This document shows positions 56,562 to 64,000 of a stretch of 64,000 nucleotides of DNA, piece after piece. Under the pieces are notes generated by a model. That model was given only the letters and a program-made list of their open reading frames with translations. It made no database searches and was not told where the DNA came from. Source of the DNA: Velamenicoccus sp964471325 (GTDB lineage: Bacteria > Omnitrophota > Gorgyraeia > Velamenicoccales > Velamenicoccaceae); contig CAYYFL010000011.1 in assembly GCA_964471325.1 (NCBI GenBank), forward strand, positions 1 to 64,000. The letters are read 5' to 3'. How positions within the stretch are numbered: position 1 is the stretch's first letter; every line of letters begins with the position of its first letter. A program made the position numbers and the translations under genes.

Positions 56562-56950
56562 TCAAAGCAATTACGACATATCTCAAGACGTATTTGGGCA
56601 CGGGTTGGGTGATCGGGACAAATATTTTCGCCGGATTTGTGCCGTCGAGCATAACAGCGGATTGTCTGATCGTCATTGAGTCTGGCGGAGTTCCGAATTT
56701 TTATCTGACGGACCGGCAGGAGAAGGCTGTGCAGATTATCAGTCGAGCCGTTGACTACCATGATGCCATGGACAATGCAATGGCTGCATATGAGGTGTTG
56801 CATGGAAAAGCAGGCATTCAACTCGAAGAGGACGGGGACTGGTATGTCAATGTGATCGAGGCCACGTCTCTGCCCCAAAGTTTAGGCCAAGATGAGAAGG
56901 GCCTTTTTAACATATCGACGAACTATGTTTTTAAACTGGAAGCAGCATAA
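56558..56950 (+). CDS. tail terminator-like protein
   Basis: 130 residues, alpha/beta (MIKAITTYLKTYLGTGWVIG; CLIVIESGGVPNFYLTDRQE; GLFNISTNYVFKLEAA). Position between the gp10-like and tail-tube genes is that of lambda gpU-type terminators. Called on position and size. Confidence 0.6.
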   Translation: MIKAITTYLKTYLGTGWVIGTNIFAGFVPSSITADCLIVIESGGVPNFYLTDRQEKAVQIISRAVDYHDAMDNAMAAYEVLHGKAGIQLEEDGDWYVNVIEATSLPQSLGQDEKGLFNISTNYVFKLEAA

Positions 56951-56965
56951 CAAAGGAGGAATCAG

Positions 56966-57454
56966 ATGAGCAATCCGTTGAGAGATTTGGGACCTTGCGC
57001 CGTAATATTTGATGGCGTGGATTTGGGCGCGACCCAGGGCGGGGTAATCTTCAGGCATACCGAAGAAAGCCAGCCCGTCCGTGAAGACCAAAAGGGAGTG
57101 ACTGACGTTGATGCGATCAAGACCGGTGCATCCTGTAGTGTTGAGGTTCCTTTGACACGCACGAGTCTTGGAAATCTTGCAAAAGTTGTTGGGGCATCAT
57201 CTTATACTGGCACGCGCTTGCGCGTGAAGGTTGCGACCGGGATCTCGCTTCTGGACAACGCGAAAGTGTTGATCTTGAAGCCGGTCGTGAACGGTGTTAC
57301 GTCGACCGATTCATCGAACTGGCTGACGATCCAGAAAGCGTACGCGAAGGCCGATTTTGAGTTGGCCTACAACAACGAAGGCCAGAGGATATATAAGGTT
57401 ATTTTCACCGCGTTCCCGGATGAAAATAATGAGCTCTGGAGGATCGGAGCGTAA
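56966..57454 (+). CDS. major tail (tube) protein
   Basis: 162 residues, beta-rich, with ILKPVVNGVTSTDSSNWLTI and YKVIFTAFPDENNELWRIG, like tail-tube subunits of siphoviruses. AAAGGAGG precedes the ATG. It forms the tail tube. Confidence 0.75.
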   Translation: MSNPLRDLGPCAVIFDGVDLGATQGGVIFRHTEESQPVREDQKGVTDVDAIKTGASCSVEVPLTRTSLGNLAKVVGASSYTGTRLRVKVATGISLLDNAKVLILKPVVNGVTSTDSSNWLTIQKAYAKADFELAYNNEGQRIYKVIFTAFPDENNELWRIGA

Positions 57455-57485
57455 CTCGTAACGGCTGAAAATTAAAGGAGGAGAC

Positions 57486-57770
57486 ATGCCTAAATACAAT
57501 GCAGATGAACAGACGCAGCTTGCAGAACCGATCGAAGTCACGATCGGCGGTAAGAACTATGTCGTCAAGAAAGTTTCAATGGCGATCATGGATGAGCTGG
57601 ATGTGATCGCCAAGAAGGGTGGAGCGACGGCTGCGCATGAGCAGCTCGCGCTTTTGACCGGTGTCGATGTGCAGGAATTTGCCGAGGTTGACTTGAGAAA
57701 GGTCGGCGCAGCGCTTGCGTGGATCACCGACACCATCTTCGAGGGAGTCAAGAAACCAAAAAACTCGTAA
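57486..57770 (+). CDS. tail assembly chaperone (G-type)
   Basis: 94 residues (beta then helical). The last in-frame codons are CCA AAA AAC TCG TAA, which contain the canonical slippery heptamer A AAA AAC. Ribosomes that read through normally make this short form. Confidence 0.8.
   Translation: MPKYNADEQTQLAEPIEVTIGGKNYVVKKVSMAIMDELDVIAKKGGATAAHEQLALLTGVDVQEFAEVDLRKVGAALAWITDTIFEGVKKPKNS
57758..57764 (+). promoter_or_regulatory. -1 programmed ribosomal frameshift site (A AAA AAC)
   Basis: The heptamer is in the correct phase for the chaperone frame, two codons before its stop. After a -1 slip the frame continues as LVKGGDALEHIAAV and so on to 58057, as in lambda G/GT. Confidence 0.85.
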
Positions 57771-58057
57771 AGGGTGGCGATGCCCTTGAACACATCGCTG
57801 CTGTTTATGGGGGGATGTTCTCATATAAAGAGATCCTTAATCTCGACGTTCGCGATCGGGCATTCTGGCTGCGGGCCGCCAGGAGGCAAATCATTTTAAA
57901 GCAGATGCGTTTGGTCCAGGCGGTCCGGGCCGGGATGTCGGAAGAGAAAGGATATTCTTGGACGATGGATGAATTGCGCGAACAGTTGAGAGAGCTCGAC
58001 GGATACGATACGGTCAAGCAGAATTGGGAAGATCTAAAAATAATAGGGCGTGGATGA
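57765..58057 (+). CDS. T extension of the tail assembly chaperone (made by -1 frameshift)
   Basis: This frame is open upstream but has no good start or Shine-Dalgarno of its own. Joined to the G part it gives a fusion of about 190 residues. The extension is helical (FWLRAARRQIILKQMRLVQA; WTMDELREQLRELDGY). The fusion helps assemble tail subunits around the tape measure protein encoded next. Confidence 0.8.
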
Positions 58058-58075
58058 CAAAGAAAGGTATTTGTC

Positions 58076-59566
58076 ATGGCATTTGATGCTGGGGCGATCG
58101 TCGGAAGACTGGTCCTTGACAAAGGGAGCTTTGATAGAGGCGCGGATGAGGCGCAAAGCAGGACACAGAAGCTCGGCCAGGGTTTTTTGACTACAGGGCG
58201 CCAGTTGGGTCGACTTGGGACGCAGTTCATCGTGTTTGGAGGCGTGGCCCTCACGCCGTTTACCCTTATGGTGAAAGAAGCAGCGAAGGAAAACATCGGT
58301 CTTGAGAAGAAAATTAACGATCTGACGAATTCGTGCCAAAAGCTTCGCAATGAACTTGTCGTCTACCTTGTGCCGCACGTTGAGAATCTTACGAGATTGG
58401 TCCGCAATGCCTCTTCTGTTTTTGATTCACTTTCTCCTCGGATAAAGAAAGCGACTGTCAATCTAATTGTATATGGGTCGGAATTGCTAATCGTAACAGG
58501 CACAATGTTGAAATTCGTGCAGTTCCTGAACCTGATCGGTGGATCCCTGTTAATCATGAATGCCCGGTTGGCGGCTGCGATTCCGCTCATGACAGTATTC
58601 CAGACGTTCCGGCTTATGGGTCTGCAGACAGACATCGCGATCCTGGCGGCCAACGTCGGGAAACTCTATCCGCTCCTGTTGGTTGCGGCGACTGCCTGGG
58701 CCAGCTGGAAGATAGGGTCTTATGTCGCAGATATCGATATCGTAAGCAATGCCTTGAGCGGACCGAACGGGTTATTCACAAGGATGTTTCTCTGGCTCGA
58801 TAAAAAGAACATCATCGGCAAGATGAAAGAATTTTTAAAGACGCTTGCCCTTATCAATCTGGGACCGGCCGCCAGTACTCTTATATCCTCAAAAACCCAG
58901 ACTACCGAATTTGATGACTCGATGATAATCAGGGTCGAAAAACTCGTGTCATGGATCGATTTGGTAAAAGTCAAGATGGAGGATTTTGTCGCAGGATTCA
59001 AGGTTCAGCTCAATGAATCGATCAAGGACCTGGCCAACTGGGGCAAATTCGGCAAAGAGGTCGCTGTCGATATGATCGCTGAAATGAAAACAGTCACGAG
59101 CGACTTCTTCTATAACATTTTCACGGGGCAGATTGAAAACGCAATGGATGTTTTTGCCGAGTTTGGAAAATATGTTTTGCGTGTCTTGGCCGATATTATT
59201 GCGCAGTTTCTTGTTATGAAGGCAATCGGGGCCATCCTGGGGATCAGTTCCGGGGCGCTCGCATCAACAAGTTCCGGCATGGTGTCAAGTTCGGCCGCTG
59301 CGCTCAATCCAGGCATCGGGTTTGATGAAGGGACTGATTATGTACCTTATACAGGAATCACAAAAGTTCACCAGGGCGAAGAGATAGTCCCCCCTTATGA
59401 TGCCACAAAAAGCAAAAATATCCAACTTACGATTTACAATCTGTTGACGTCTGAAGCCATCGCTGCCGGCATGGCAAGCAAGGAAGGCCAGAGCGTTATC
59501 GTCAATGTTGTCAATGAAAATTCCCTTAGAAATGGAGTCATCCGAAGAGAGGTCAAAACCAGATGA
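58076..59566 (+). CDS. tape measure protein (short)
   Basis: 496 residues. The start has FDAGAIVGRLVLDKGSFDRG, hydrophobic segments are near 58-68, 125-150 and 195-215, and the end carries DEGTDYVPYTGITKVHQGEE, a typical tape-measure C-terminus. At about 1.5 angstroms per residue the tail would be near 75 nm, a short siphovirus tail. Confidence 0.85.
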   Translation: MAFDAGAIVGRLVLDKGSFDRGADEAQSRTQKLGQGFLTTGRQLGRLGTQFIVFGGVALTPFTLMVKEAAKENIGLEKKINDLTNSCQKLRNELVVYLVPHVENLTRLVRNASSVFDSLSPRIKKATVNLIVYGSELLIVTGTMLKFVQFLNLIGGSLLIMNARLAAAIPLMTVFQTFRLMGLQTDIAILAANVGKLYPLLLVAATAWASWKIGSYVADIDIVSNALSGPNGLFTRMFLWLDKKNIIGKMKEFLKTLALINLGPAASTLISSKTQTTEFDDSMIIRVEKLVSWIDLVKVKMEDFVAGFKVQLNESIKDLANWGKFGKEVAVDMIAEMKTVTSDFFYNIFTGQIENAMDVFAEFGKYVLRVLADIIAQFLVMKAIGAILGISSGALASTSSGMVSSSAAALNPGIGFDEGTDYVPYTGITKVHQGEEIVPPYDATKSKNIQLTIYNLLTSEAIAAGMASKEGQSVIVNVVNENSLRNGVIRREVKTR

Positions 59567-59892
59567 GCGATTTTGCATTAGCCAGGGAGTCCTGCGAAGA
59601 GGTTGTTGATTTCGATGTGATTATCTCAGAATTTGAGAATGGAGCTGAGGAACGTCGCCTGAAGAATACGTCGCCGGTCATCGGGTTCAAAATCAAGTCG
59701 CCGGTCCTGACTTACACGCAATTACAGGCGTATCGGAACATGATTTTGACGAAATATGGGGCTTTGACAGCGTTTACTTTTACGTCTCCATTTGATCAGA
59801 CGGAATACAATGTCAGGTTCGTCCCGGGATCCTTCAAAAGCACATACCAGTCTGGTGTTTTTCAATGCTCTTTTGAGTTTAAAAAATGCTGA
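59563..59892 (+). CDS. minor tail protein (lambda gpM-like)
   Basis: 109 residues, beta-rich (RRLKNTSPVIGFKIKSPVLT; YGALTAFTFTSPFDQTEYNV) with the FTSPFD..YNVRF pattern of gpM-like minor tail proteins. It follows the tape measure with ATGA overlap and precedes gpL- and gpK-like genes, the lambda order. Confidence 0.75.
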   Translation: MSDFALARESCEEVVDFDVIISEFENGAEERRLKNTSPVIGFKIKSPVLTYTQLQAYRNMILTKYGALTAFTFTSPFDQTEYNVRFVPGSFKSTYQSGVFQCSFEFKKC

Positions 59893-60497
59893 TACCGGAT
59901 GTCAATCTTATCAATGAACTCAATAAACAGGGAAAAAAGCCCGTTTTTCTTTATACGGTCTTCAATTTTGATGGGGCATCGAATGACCTGCATATGGCCG
60001 AATCGAAGGATGATGTCGTATTCGATTCTGTGACATACCTGGCTACCCCGATATCGCATGATGAAATCGGTGAGAATTCCCAAGGGGAAGTCGAAGCTGT
60101 CAAAGTTTCCGTGAGCAATGTTTCTCGCGTCATCCAGGCATACCTTGAGACTTATGACTTCGGCGGGAAAGAAGTTCGGGTGCGTCTCGTATTCCGTGAT
60201 CGCCTGGCCTATCCGGACGAGAAGTTTGACTTTACTTTTTATATCGACAGTTATTCGGCGAATGAGAAGACTGCAGAGTTTACCTTGTTGCCGAAATTAG
60301 ACGTCCTCGGGATTTCTCTGCCGGCGCGTGTCTATTCGCGGAATTACTGTCAGTGGAAATTCAAAGGAACCGAGTGCGCTTATGCCGGCGCCGAGACGAC
60401 GTGCAATAAAACGAAACAGCGTTGTAAAGAGATCGGCAATTATACGCGATTCGGTGGGTTTCCATCTATACCGTCGAGAAAGGTCTACGTCGTATGA
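59886..60497 (+). CDS. minor tail protein (lambda gpL-like, four-Cys metal site)
   Basis: 203 residues. The N-terminal 150 residues are beta-rich (VKVSVSNVSRVIQAYLETYD). The C-terminal part has four Cys (NYCQWKFKGTECAYAG and TTCNKTKQRCKEIGN), the arrangement that in lambda gpL binds a [4Fe-4S] cluster. It belongs to the tail tip. Confidence 0.82.
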   Translation: MLIPDVNLINELNKQGKKPVFLYTVFNFDGASNDLHMAESKDDVVFDSVTYLATPISHDEIGENSQGEVEAVKVSVSNVSRVIQAYLETYDFGGKEVRVRLVFRDRLAYPDEKFDFTFYIDSYSANEKTAEFTLLPKLDVLGISLPARVYSRNYCQWKFKGTECAYAGAETTCNKTKQRCKEIGNYTRFGGFPSIPSRKVYVV

Positions 60498-60904
60498 GCG
60501 AAATTTTTGCTGTGATGAAGTATGTCGGGATTCCTTACAAACATTTGGGCCGTGATGAAAACGGCCTTGATTGTTGGGGGTTGATCCTTCTTGCGTTCAA
60601 GGAATTGCGCGGCATTACGCTCTGGGATATAGGTGAGGAATATCCAGAGGATTGGTCCTGGAAGGGCAAGGATTTGTTTATGGAAAATTATCAGAGGCAA
60701 TGGGAGAAGGTGGACAGGCCGGCGCTGTATGACGTCGTTCTACTCAACAACGGCAAGGGGATCGCGAACCACGCGGGCATCATGATCAATAACAGGAATT
60801 TTATCCATTGCATAAAGGCCGGTGTCGTCCTTGCCCGGGTCACGGACAAACAATGGAAGCCCAGAGTTGCGGGCTATTTCAGGTTCAAAAATGATAAAGC
60901 TTAA
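60494..60904 (+). CDS. NlpC/P60-type tail peptidase (lambda gpK-like)
   Basis: 136 residues. The catalytic Cys is C27 in NGLDCWGLILLAF and the His is in GIANHAGIMINN. Tail-tip peptidases of this type open peptidoglycan during DNA entry. It overlaps the neighbouring genes on both sides. Confidence 0.85.
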   Translation: MSEIFAVMKYVGIPYKHLGRDENGLDCWGLILLAFKELRGITLWDIGEEYPEDWSWKGKDLFMENYQRQWEKVDRPALYDVVLLNNGKGIANHAGIMINNRNFIHCIKAGVVLARVTDKQWKPRVAGYFRFKNDKA

Positions 60905-63900
60905 ATACTATCCGGTCAGGTTCGGAAAAGAGTGTCAAGAGCATGATCTTGATTATTCGCGGGATATGCTTCTCGAGGACTTCGTGGCGCAGGCCGGCGT
61001 GGATCCGAGTGAGATGGATGTCATCGTCGATGGAAAAGTTTTTAATGATCTTGCGCAGACGATTGCGGACCAGTCCGAGATTATTGTTACGCCAAAAATT
61101 GAGTGGGGAGCTCTTGTAGCGATCGCTCAACCGATCTGGGCGGCCGCTCTTGCGCATCCCTACATTGCATGGGGGCTTATTCTTTCGGCGACATATTCCA
61201 TCTATTCGGCTGTTTCGTCGATGAGGTCGATCAACACTGGTTCTTATGGCACAGGTCTCGATGAAAGCTCTCCGACTTATGGATGGGATGGTATTCAGAC
61301 GACTCAAGAGGTCGGTGTGCCGGTAAAAAGAATTGGCGGCCGGCACAGGACGGGTGGCAATATTATCAATCAATTTGTTTCGACGGATGGAGACAAGCAG
61401 TATCTGAATATCCTGATCGCGATTTGTGAAGGTCCCGTTGTCGATATCACCGATATCCTCGTCAATGATAATCCGATCGAGAATTACACGGATATTGAAG
61501 TCATTAAGCGACTCGGAACAAACGATCAAACTGTTATCCCAGGTTTTGAGGACCTTCATAATCTCAAAACCGTTAATGTTCAATTATATAAAGATAGCGC
61601 TCATGTCTATACGACGGAAGACAGTGATGTTGAAGGATTTGAGTTGTATCTTAATGCGCCGAATGGGATATACCAGTATGACGCAAACGGCAATCTTTTG
61701 AGTTGGGATGTCACCTATCGCGTTGAATATAAACTTCATAGTGAAGGAACTTATGTCGATCTTGGGACGACGACGATCAGTGCAAAAAATCAAAGCGCTG
61801 TCAGGAGAATATTCAGAAAAGACGGATTGACGCCTGGCCAATACGATATCCGTGTCACAAGGACTTCGGATGATAGTTCTGCGACTTCTCCTCAAAAAAT
61901 GGGCGATCTATATCTTGCAAGCTTTGATGAGATCAAGACGGATAACTTGTCCTACCCGAATACTGTTCTGGTCGGTATCAAGGCGCTTGCGACAGATCAG
62001 TTGAGCGGATCGACGCCGAATTTTACTTTCATCATCGAGGATTCTGCGGTTTCTTTCCCGGCCGTTTTGACGGCCGAAGGCGGAGACCCGGTGAACTGGG
62101 AAGATTATTACTGGGATCCCGTCGCCGAAGTGTTTAAGTTATTTGCCGATGACTCAGTCCTTTATTGGGACGGGGTAACTTACACGACAGGTTTCTGTGC
62201 TAATCCGATCTGGTTTTGCAAAGACCTGTTGCTGAATGCAAGATACGGAACGGGTGAATTCCTCGCTTCGACAGATATCGATGAAGATGAATTGCTGCAG
62301 GAGGCTCTTTACTGCGAAGAAAAAATCCCTGATGGGGAAGGGGGATATGAAAAACGGTTCCGGATGGATGTCGTGATTGATAGTTCGACAAAGGTCCCGG
62401 ATTTGCTCTCGCAGTTAACGGCTGCCTTCAGGGCCTTTTCATTTTTTTCACAGAATGGTTTTTCTTTTAGGATCGATAGGCCGGCTATTCCTGTTCAGAC
62501 GTTCGGCATGGGCAATATCTTGAGGGGTGAGTTCCAACAGGCCTGGAAATCGAGAACAGAAGTCTATAACGTCATCGAAGTGCAGTTCGCCGATCAAGAT
62601 AATAATTACGAAGATGAAACGATTGCTGTTGAGGATGAAGCGTCTTTGGCGGCTGGTAATCCCAGAAAAGCAAAAAAGATCAGGATTTTTACGACCAAAA
62701 AATCCTACGCGCTCCGCGAAGGGCGGTATGCGCTTTGGCTCAGTAAATATATCAACAGGACCTGCGAGATCGGTGCGGGCATGGATGCAGTTGTTTGTCA
62801 GGCCGGCGATGTCGTCAATGTTGCGCATGATGTTCCGCAGTGGGGATATTCCGGCCGAATCCTTGAGGGTTCGACGACGACCCTGGTCAAGCTCGACCGT
62901 GAAGTCGTGATCGAAGCCGGCAAGACATATCACCTTCTTGTTCGGTTCTCTGACAATACCATCGAAGAAGTCACAGTGACGGACGGGCCGGCAACATACC
63001 CCTATTCGGAAGTTCATGTGTCAGCTCTTACGAAAGCTCCGGCTGCCTTTGATGTGTATTCTTTCGGCGAGATAAATAAGGTCATCAAGCCTTTCCGCGT
63101 TCTTGCGCCAAAGAGAAAATCCAACGGCGACTGCAAGCTTTCGATGATCGAGTATAACGCCAGTATCTATGATGATACGGCTGTCGTTATTCCGACGAAT
63201 AATTATTCATCTTTGACGTCTGGGATTCCATCTGTCGAGAATCTTGTCCTGACGGAGAAAAACGTTACGCTTGGCGATGGAACCATTCAAACGGCCATCG
63301 ATGTTTGGTTTCAAAAACCTTCGCTTGCGAGTTACTATCTCAAAAGTTATAAAAAGGCGAAGATTTATCTCAGCGACAATGCAGGCCTTAGTTGGCAATA
63401 TAAAGGCGAAACAGATCAAGAGCATTTTTATATTTTTGATGACTTGGTTATTGGAACAGAATACCTGATCGCCGTCACGAGCGTGGCATCGAAAAATGAA
63501 GAAAAACCGATAGCTGATTGCCCGCAAGATACGATAACTTTGACTGGAAAAATAACACCTCCTGCCACCGTCGCCAATTTTGCCTACACCTTTCTTGATG
63601 AGATCAAGCTGACCTGGGACAAAAACGCCGAGACCGATATCGCCGGCTACGAAATCCGGGATGAAGATGACGACTGGGGCGCCAATAACAGCCATCGCAT
63701 TTATCTCGGCTTGGCCACAACGCATACGATCGTCCGGCCGGCTTCGCGTACACCAGGGACCTATTACATCAAGGCCTTCAATACCAGCGGTAACTATTCG
63801 ACCACGGCCGCAACGGTGGTGCCGACGAACGACGCGCCGGCTACACCCACGATCGCGGCGACCCAATGGTTTGGGTTTGCCAAGATTGAGTGGACTGCTT

Positions 63901-64000
63901 TGACGGACGCCGACCTGAAGCGCTGCGAGGTCTACAAATCGCACACAAACGCATGGGCCGGGGAGGAATTCTGCCACATGGTCGTGGATGGTCGTGGGGT
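60891..64000 (+). CDS. tail-tip/host-specificity protein (lambda gpJ-like), truncated by window edge
   Basis: An open frame of at least 1036 residues runs to the last base. The first 110 residues have a ubiquitin-like start with VDGKVFNDLAQTIADQSEII and a hydrophobic stretch (IWAAALAHPYIAWGLILSAT), the arrangement of lambda gpI, here fused to J. Then come the J core (QEVGVPVKRIGGRHRTGGNI, FCANPIWFCKDLLLNARYGT) and fibronectin-type segments near the end (ANFAYTFLDEIKLTWDKNAE). It should bind the host receptor. Confidence 0.87.
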   Translation, partial: MIKLKYYPVRFGKECQEHDLDYSRDMLLEDFVAQAGVDPSEMDVIVDGKVFNDLAQTIADQSEIIVTPKIEWGALVAIAQPIWAAALAHPYIAWGLILSATYSIYSAVSSMRSINTGSYGTGLDESSPTYGWDGIQTTQEVGVPVKRIGGRHRTGGNIINQFVSTDGDKQYLNILIAICEGPVVDITDILVNDNPIENYTDIEVIKRLGTNDQTVIPGFEDLHNLKTVNVQLYKDSAHVYTTEDSDVEGFELYLNAPNGIYQYDANGNLLSWDVTYRVEYKLHSEGTYVDLGTTTISAKNQSAVRRIFRKDGLTPGQYDIRVTRTSDDSSATSPQKMGDLYLASFDEIKTDNLSYPNTVLVGIKALATDQLSGSTPNFTFIIEDSAVSFPAVLTAEGGDPVNWEDYYWDPVAEVFKLFADDSVLYWDGVTYTTGFCANPIWFCKDLLLNARYGTGEFLASTDIDEDELLQEALYCEEKIPDGEGGYEKRFRMDVVIDSSTKVPDLLSQLTAAFRAFSFFSQNGFSFRIDRPAIPVQTFGMGNILRGEFQQAWKSRTEVYNVIEVQFADQDNNYEDETIAVEDEASLAAGNPRKAKKIRIFTTKKSYALREGRYALWLSKYINRTCEIGAGMDAVVCQAGDVVNVAHDVPQWGYSGRILEGSTTTLVKLDREVVIEAGKTYHLLVRFSDNTIEEVTVTDGPATYPYSEVHVSALTKAPAAFDVYSFGEINKVIKPFRVLAPKRKSNGDCKLSMIEYNASIYDDTAVVIPTNNYSSLTSGIPSVENLVLTEKNVTLGDGTIQTAIDVWFQKPSLASYYLKSYKKAKIYLSDNAGLSWQYKGETDQEHFYIFDDLVIGTEYLIAVTSVASKNEEKPIADCPQDTITLTGKITPPATVANFAYTFLDEIKLTWDKNAETDIAGYEIRDEDDDWGANNSHRIYLGLATTHTIVRPASRTPGTYYIKAFNTSGNYSTTAATVVPTNDAPATPTIAATQWFGFAKIEWTALTDADLKRCEVYKSHTNAWAGEEFCHMVVDGRG

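Larger units (their letters stand above)
22446..64000 (+). mobile_element. integrated temperate siphovirus (prophage), right end outside the window
   Basis: It runs from the broken tRNA-Thr, through integrase, repressor/Cro region, replication genes, terminase, portal, capsid and a lambda-like tail module, in normal phage order. At least 41.5 kb are present and the tail-tip gene is still open at the edge. A transposon-like element is nested in it (34009-36250). Lysis genes and attR are not in the window. Confidence 0.93.

Overview
This is a window of a bacterial chromosome (about 1-22.4 kb) joined to most of an integrated tailed phage that runs off the right edge (about 22.45-64 kb). The host genes include a GTP-type PEPCK, an NfeD/slipin pair, an ECF sigma operon and a leuS-comEA-exbB-exbD-comEC cluster. 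Short palindromic repeats crowd around the tRNA genes. This would fit an uncultured Gram-negative lineage such as Omnitrophota, but that assignment is a guess from gene content and style, not from a marker gene. Promoters look sigma70-like throughout (TTGACA/TATAAT types, 16-17 bp spacers).

Host part. 0-2.2 kb: nikR with a candidate operator, then cbiQ and cbiO of an ECF nickel/cobalt transporter. 2.4-4.8 kb: a triple-PAS GGDEF protein with a degenerate HD-GYP domain. 5.2-6.2 kb: two paralogous peptidoglycan-binding lipoproteins. 6.2-9.3 kb: pckG, purC, an S4 RNA-binding protein and a 36-residue Cys-rich protein. 9.4-11.4 kb: ECF sigma, anti-sigma, a Spy/CpxP-like protein and a small secreted Cys protein. 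11.7-14.8 kb, minus strand: tRNA-Leu, slipin, nfeD and a small membrane protein. 15.2-15.6 kb: tRNA-Ala with a GIY-YIG ORF. 15.8-22.1 kb: nfo, leuS, comEA, exbB, exbD, comEC. All three host tRNA loci (Leu, Ala, Thr) have extra copies of a tRNA 5' end, and these copies carry palindromic repeats inserted in the D-arm. In the Ala and Thr loci the same 29-bp unit sits at the same D-arm position.

Prophage. Integration broke a tRNA-Thr(CGU) gene at the anticodon stem-loop; the left junction carries only the tRNA 5' half. From left to right: integrase (minus strand), small membrane and lipoprotein genes, a CI/LexA-like repressor and a Cro-like protein around a multi-operator region; early genes; an SNF2 helicase; a rearranged VRR-NUC gene; a phage tRNA with a CAU anticodon; a Toprim/ATPase primase-helicase ending in an 11-copy iteron cluster; small genes; an acyl carrier protein gene split by a 2.24-kb IS607-like element that carries an N4-type DNA methyltransferase; a ParB-like protein and a C5 methyltransferase; terminase, portal, scaffold/protease, decoration and major capsid genes; a two-domain glycosyltransferase; two fibre-like proteins with signal peptides; head-completion genes; a four-gene sugar cassette (CTP-type nucleotidyltransferase, LicD-like, PIG-L/LmbE deacetylase, glycosyltransferase); a Mu-F-like head protein; and a lambda-like siphovirus tail module with a -1 frameshift chaperone pair, tape measure, and gpM-, gpL-, gpK- and gpJ-like proteins. 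The J-like gene is cut by the window edge. No endolysin/holin pair or right attachment site lies in the window.

The nested arrangement (chromosome, prophage, IS607-like element with a methyltransferase, inside a phage acyl carrier protein gene) is the most striking structure, followed by the tRNA-head/palindrome system and the phage sugar cassette.
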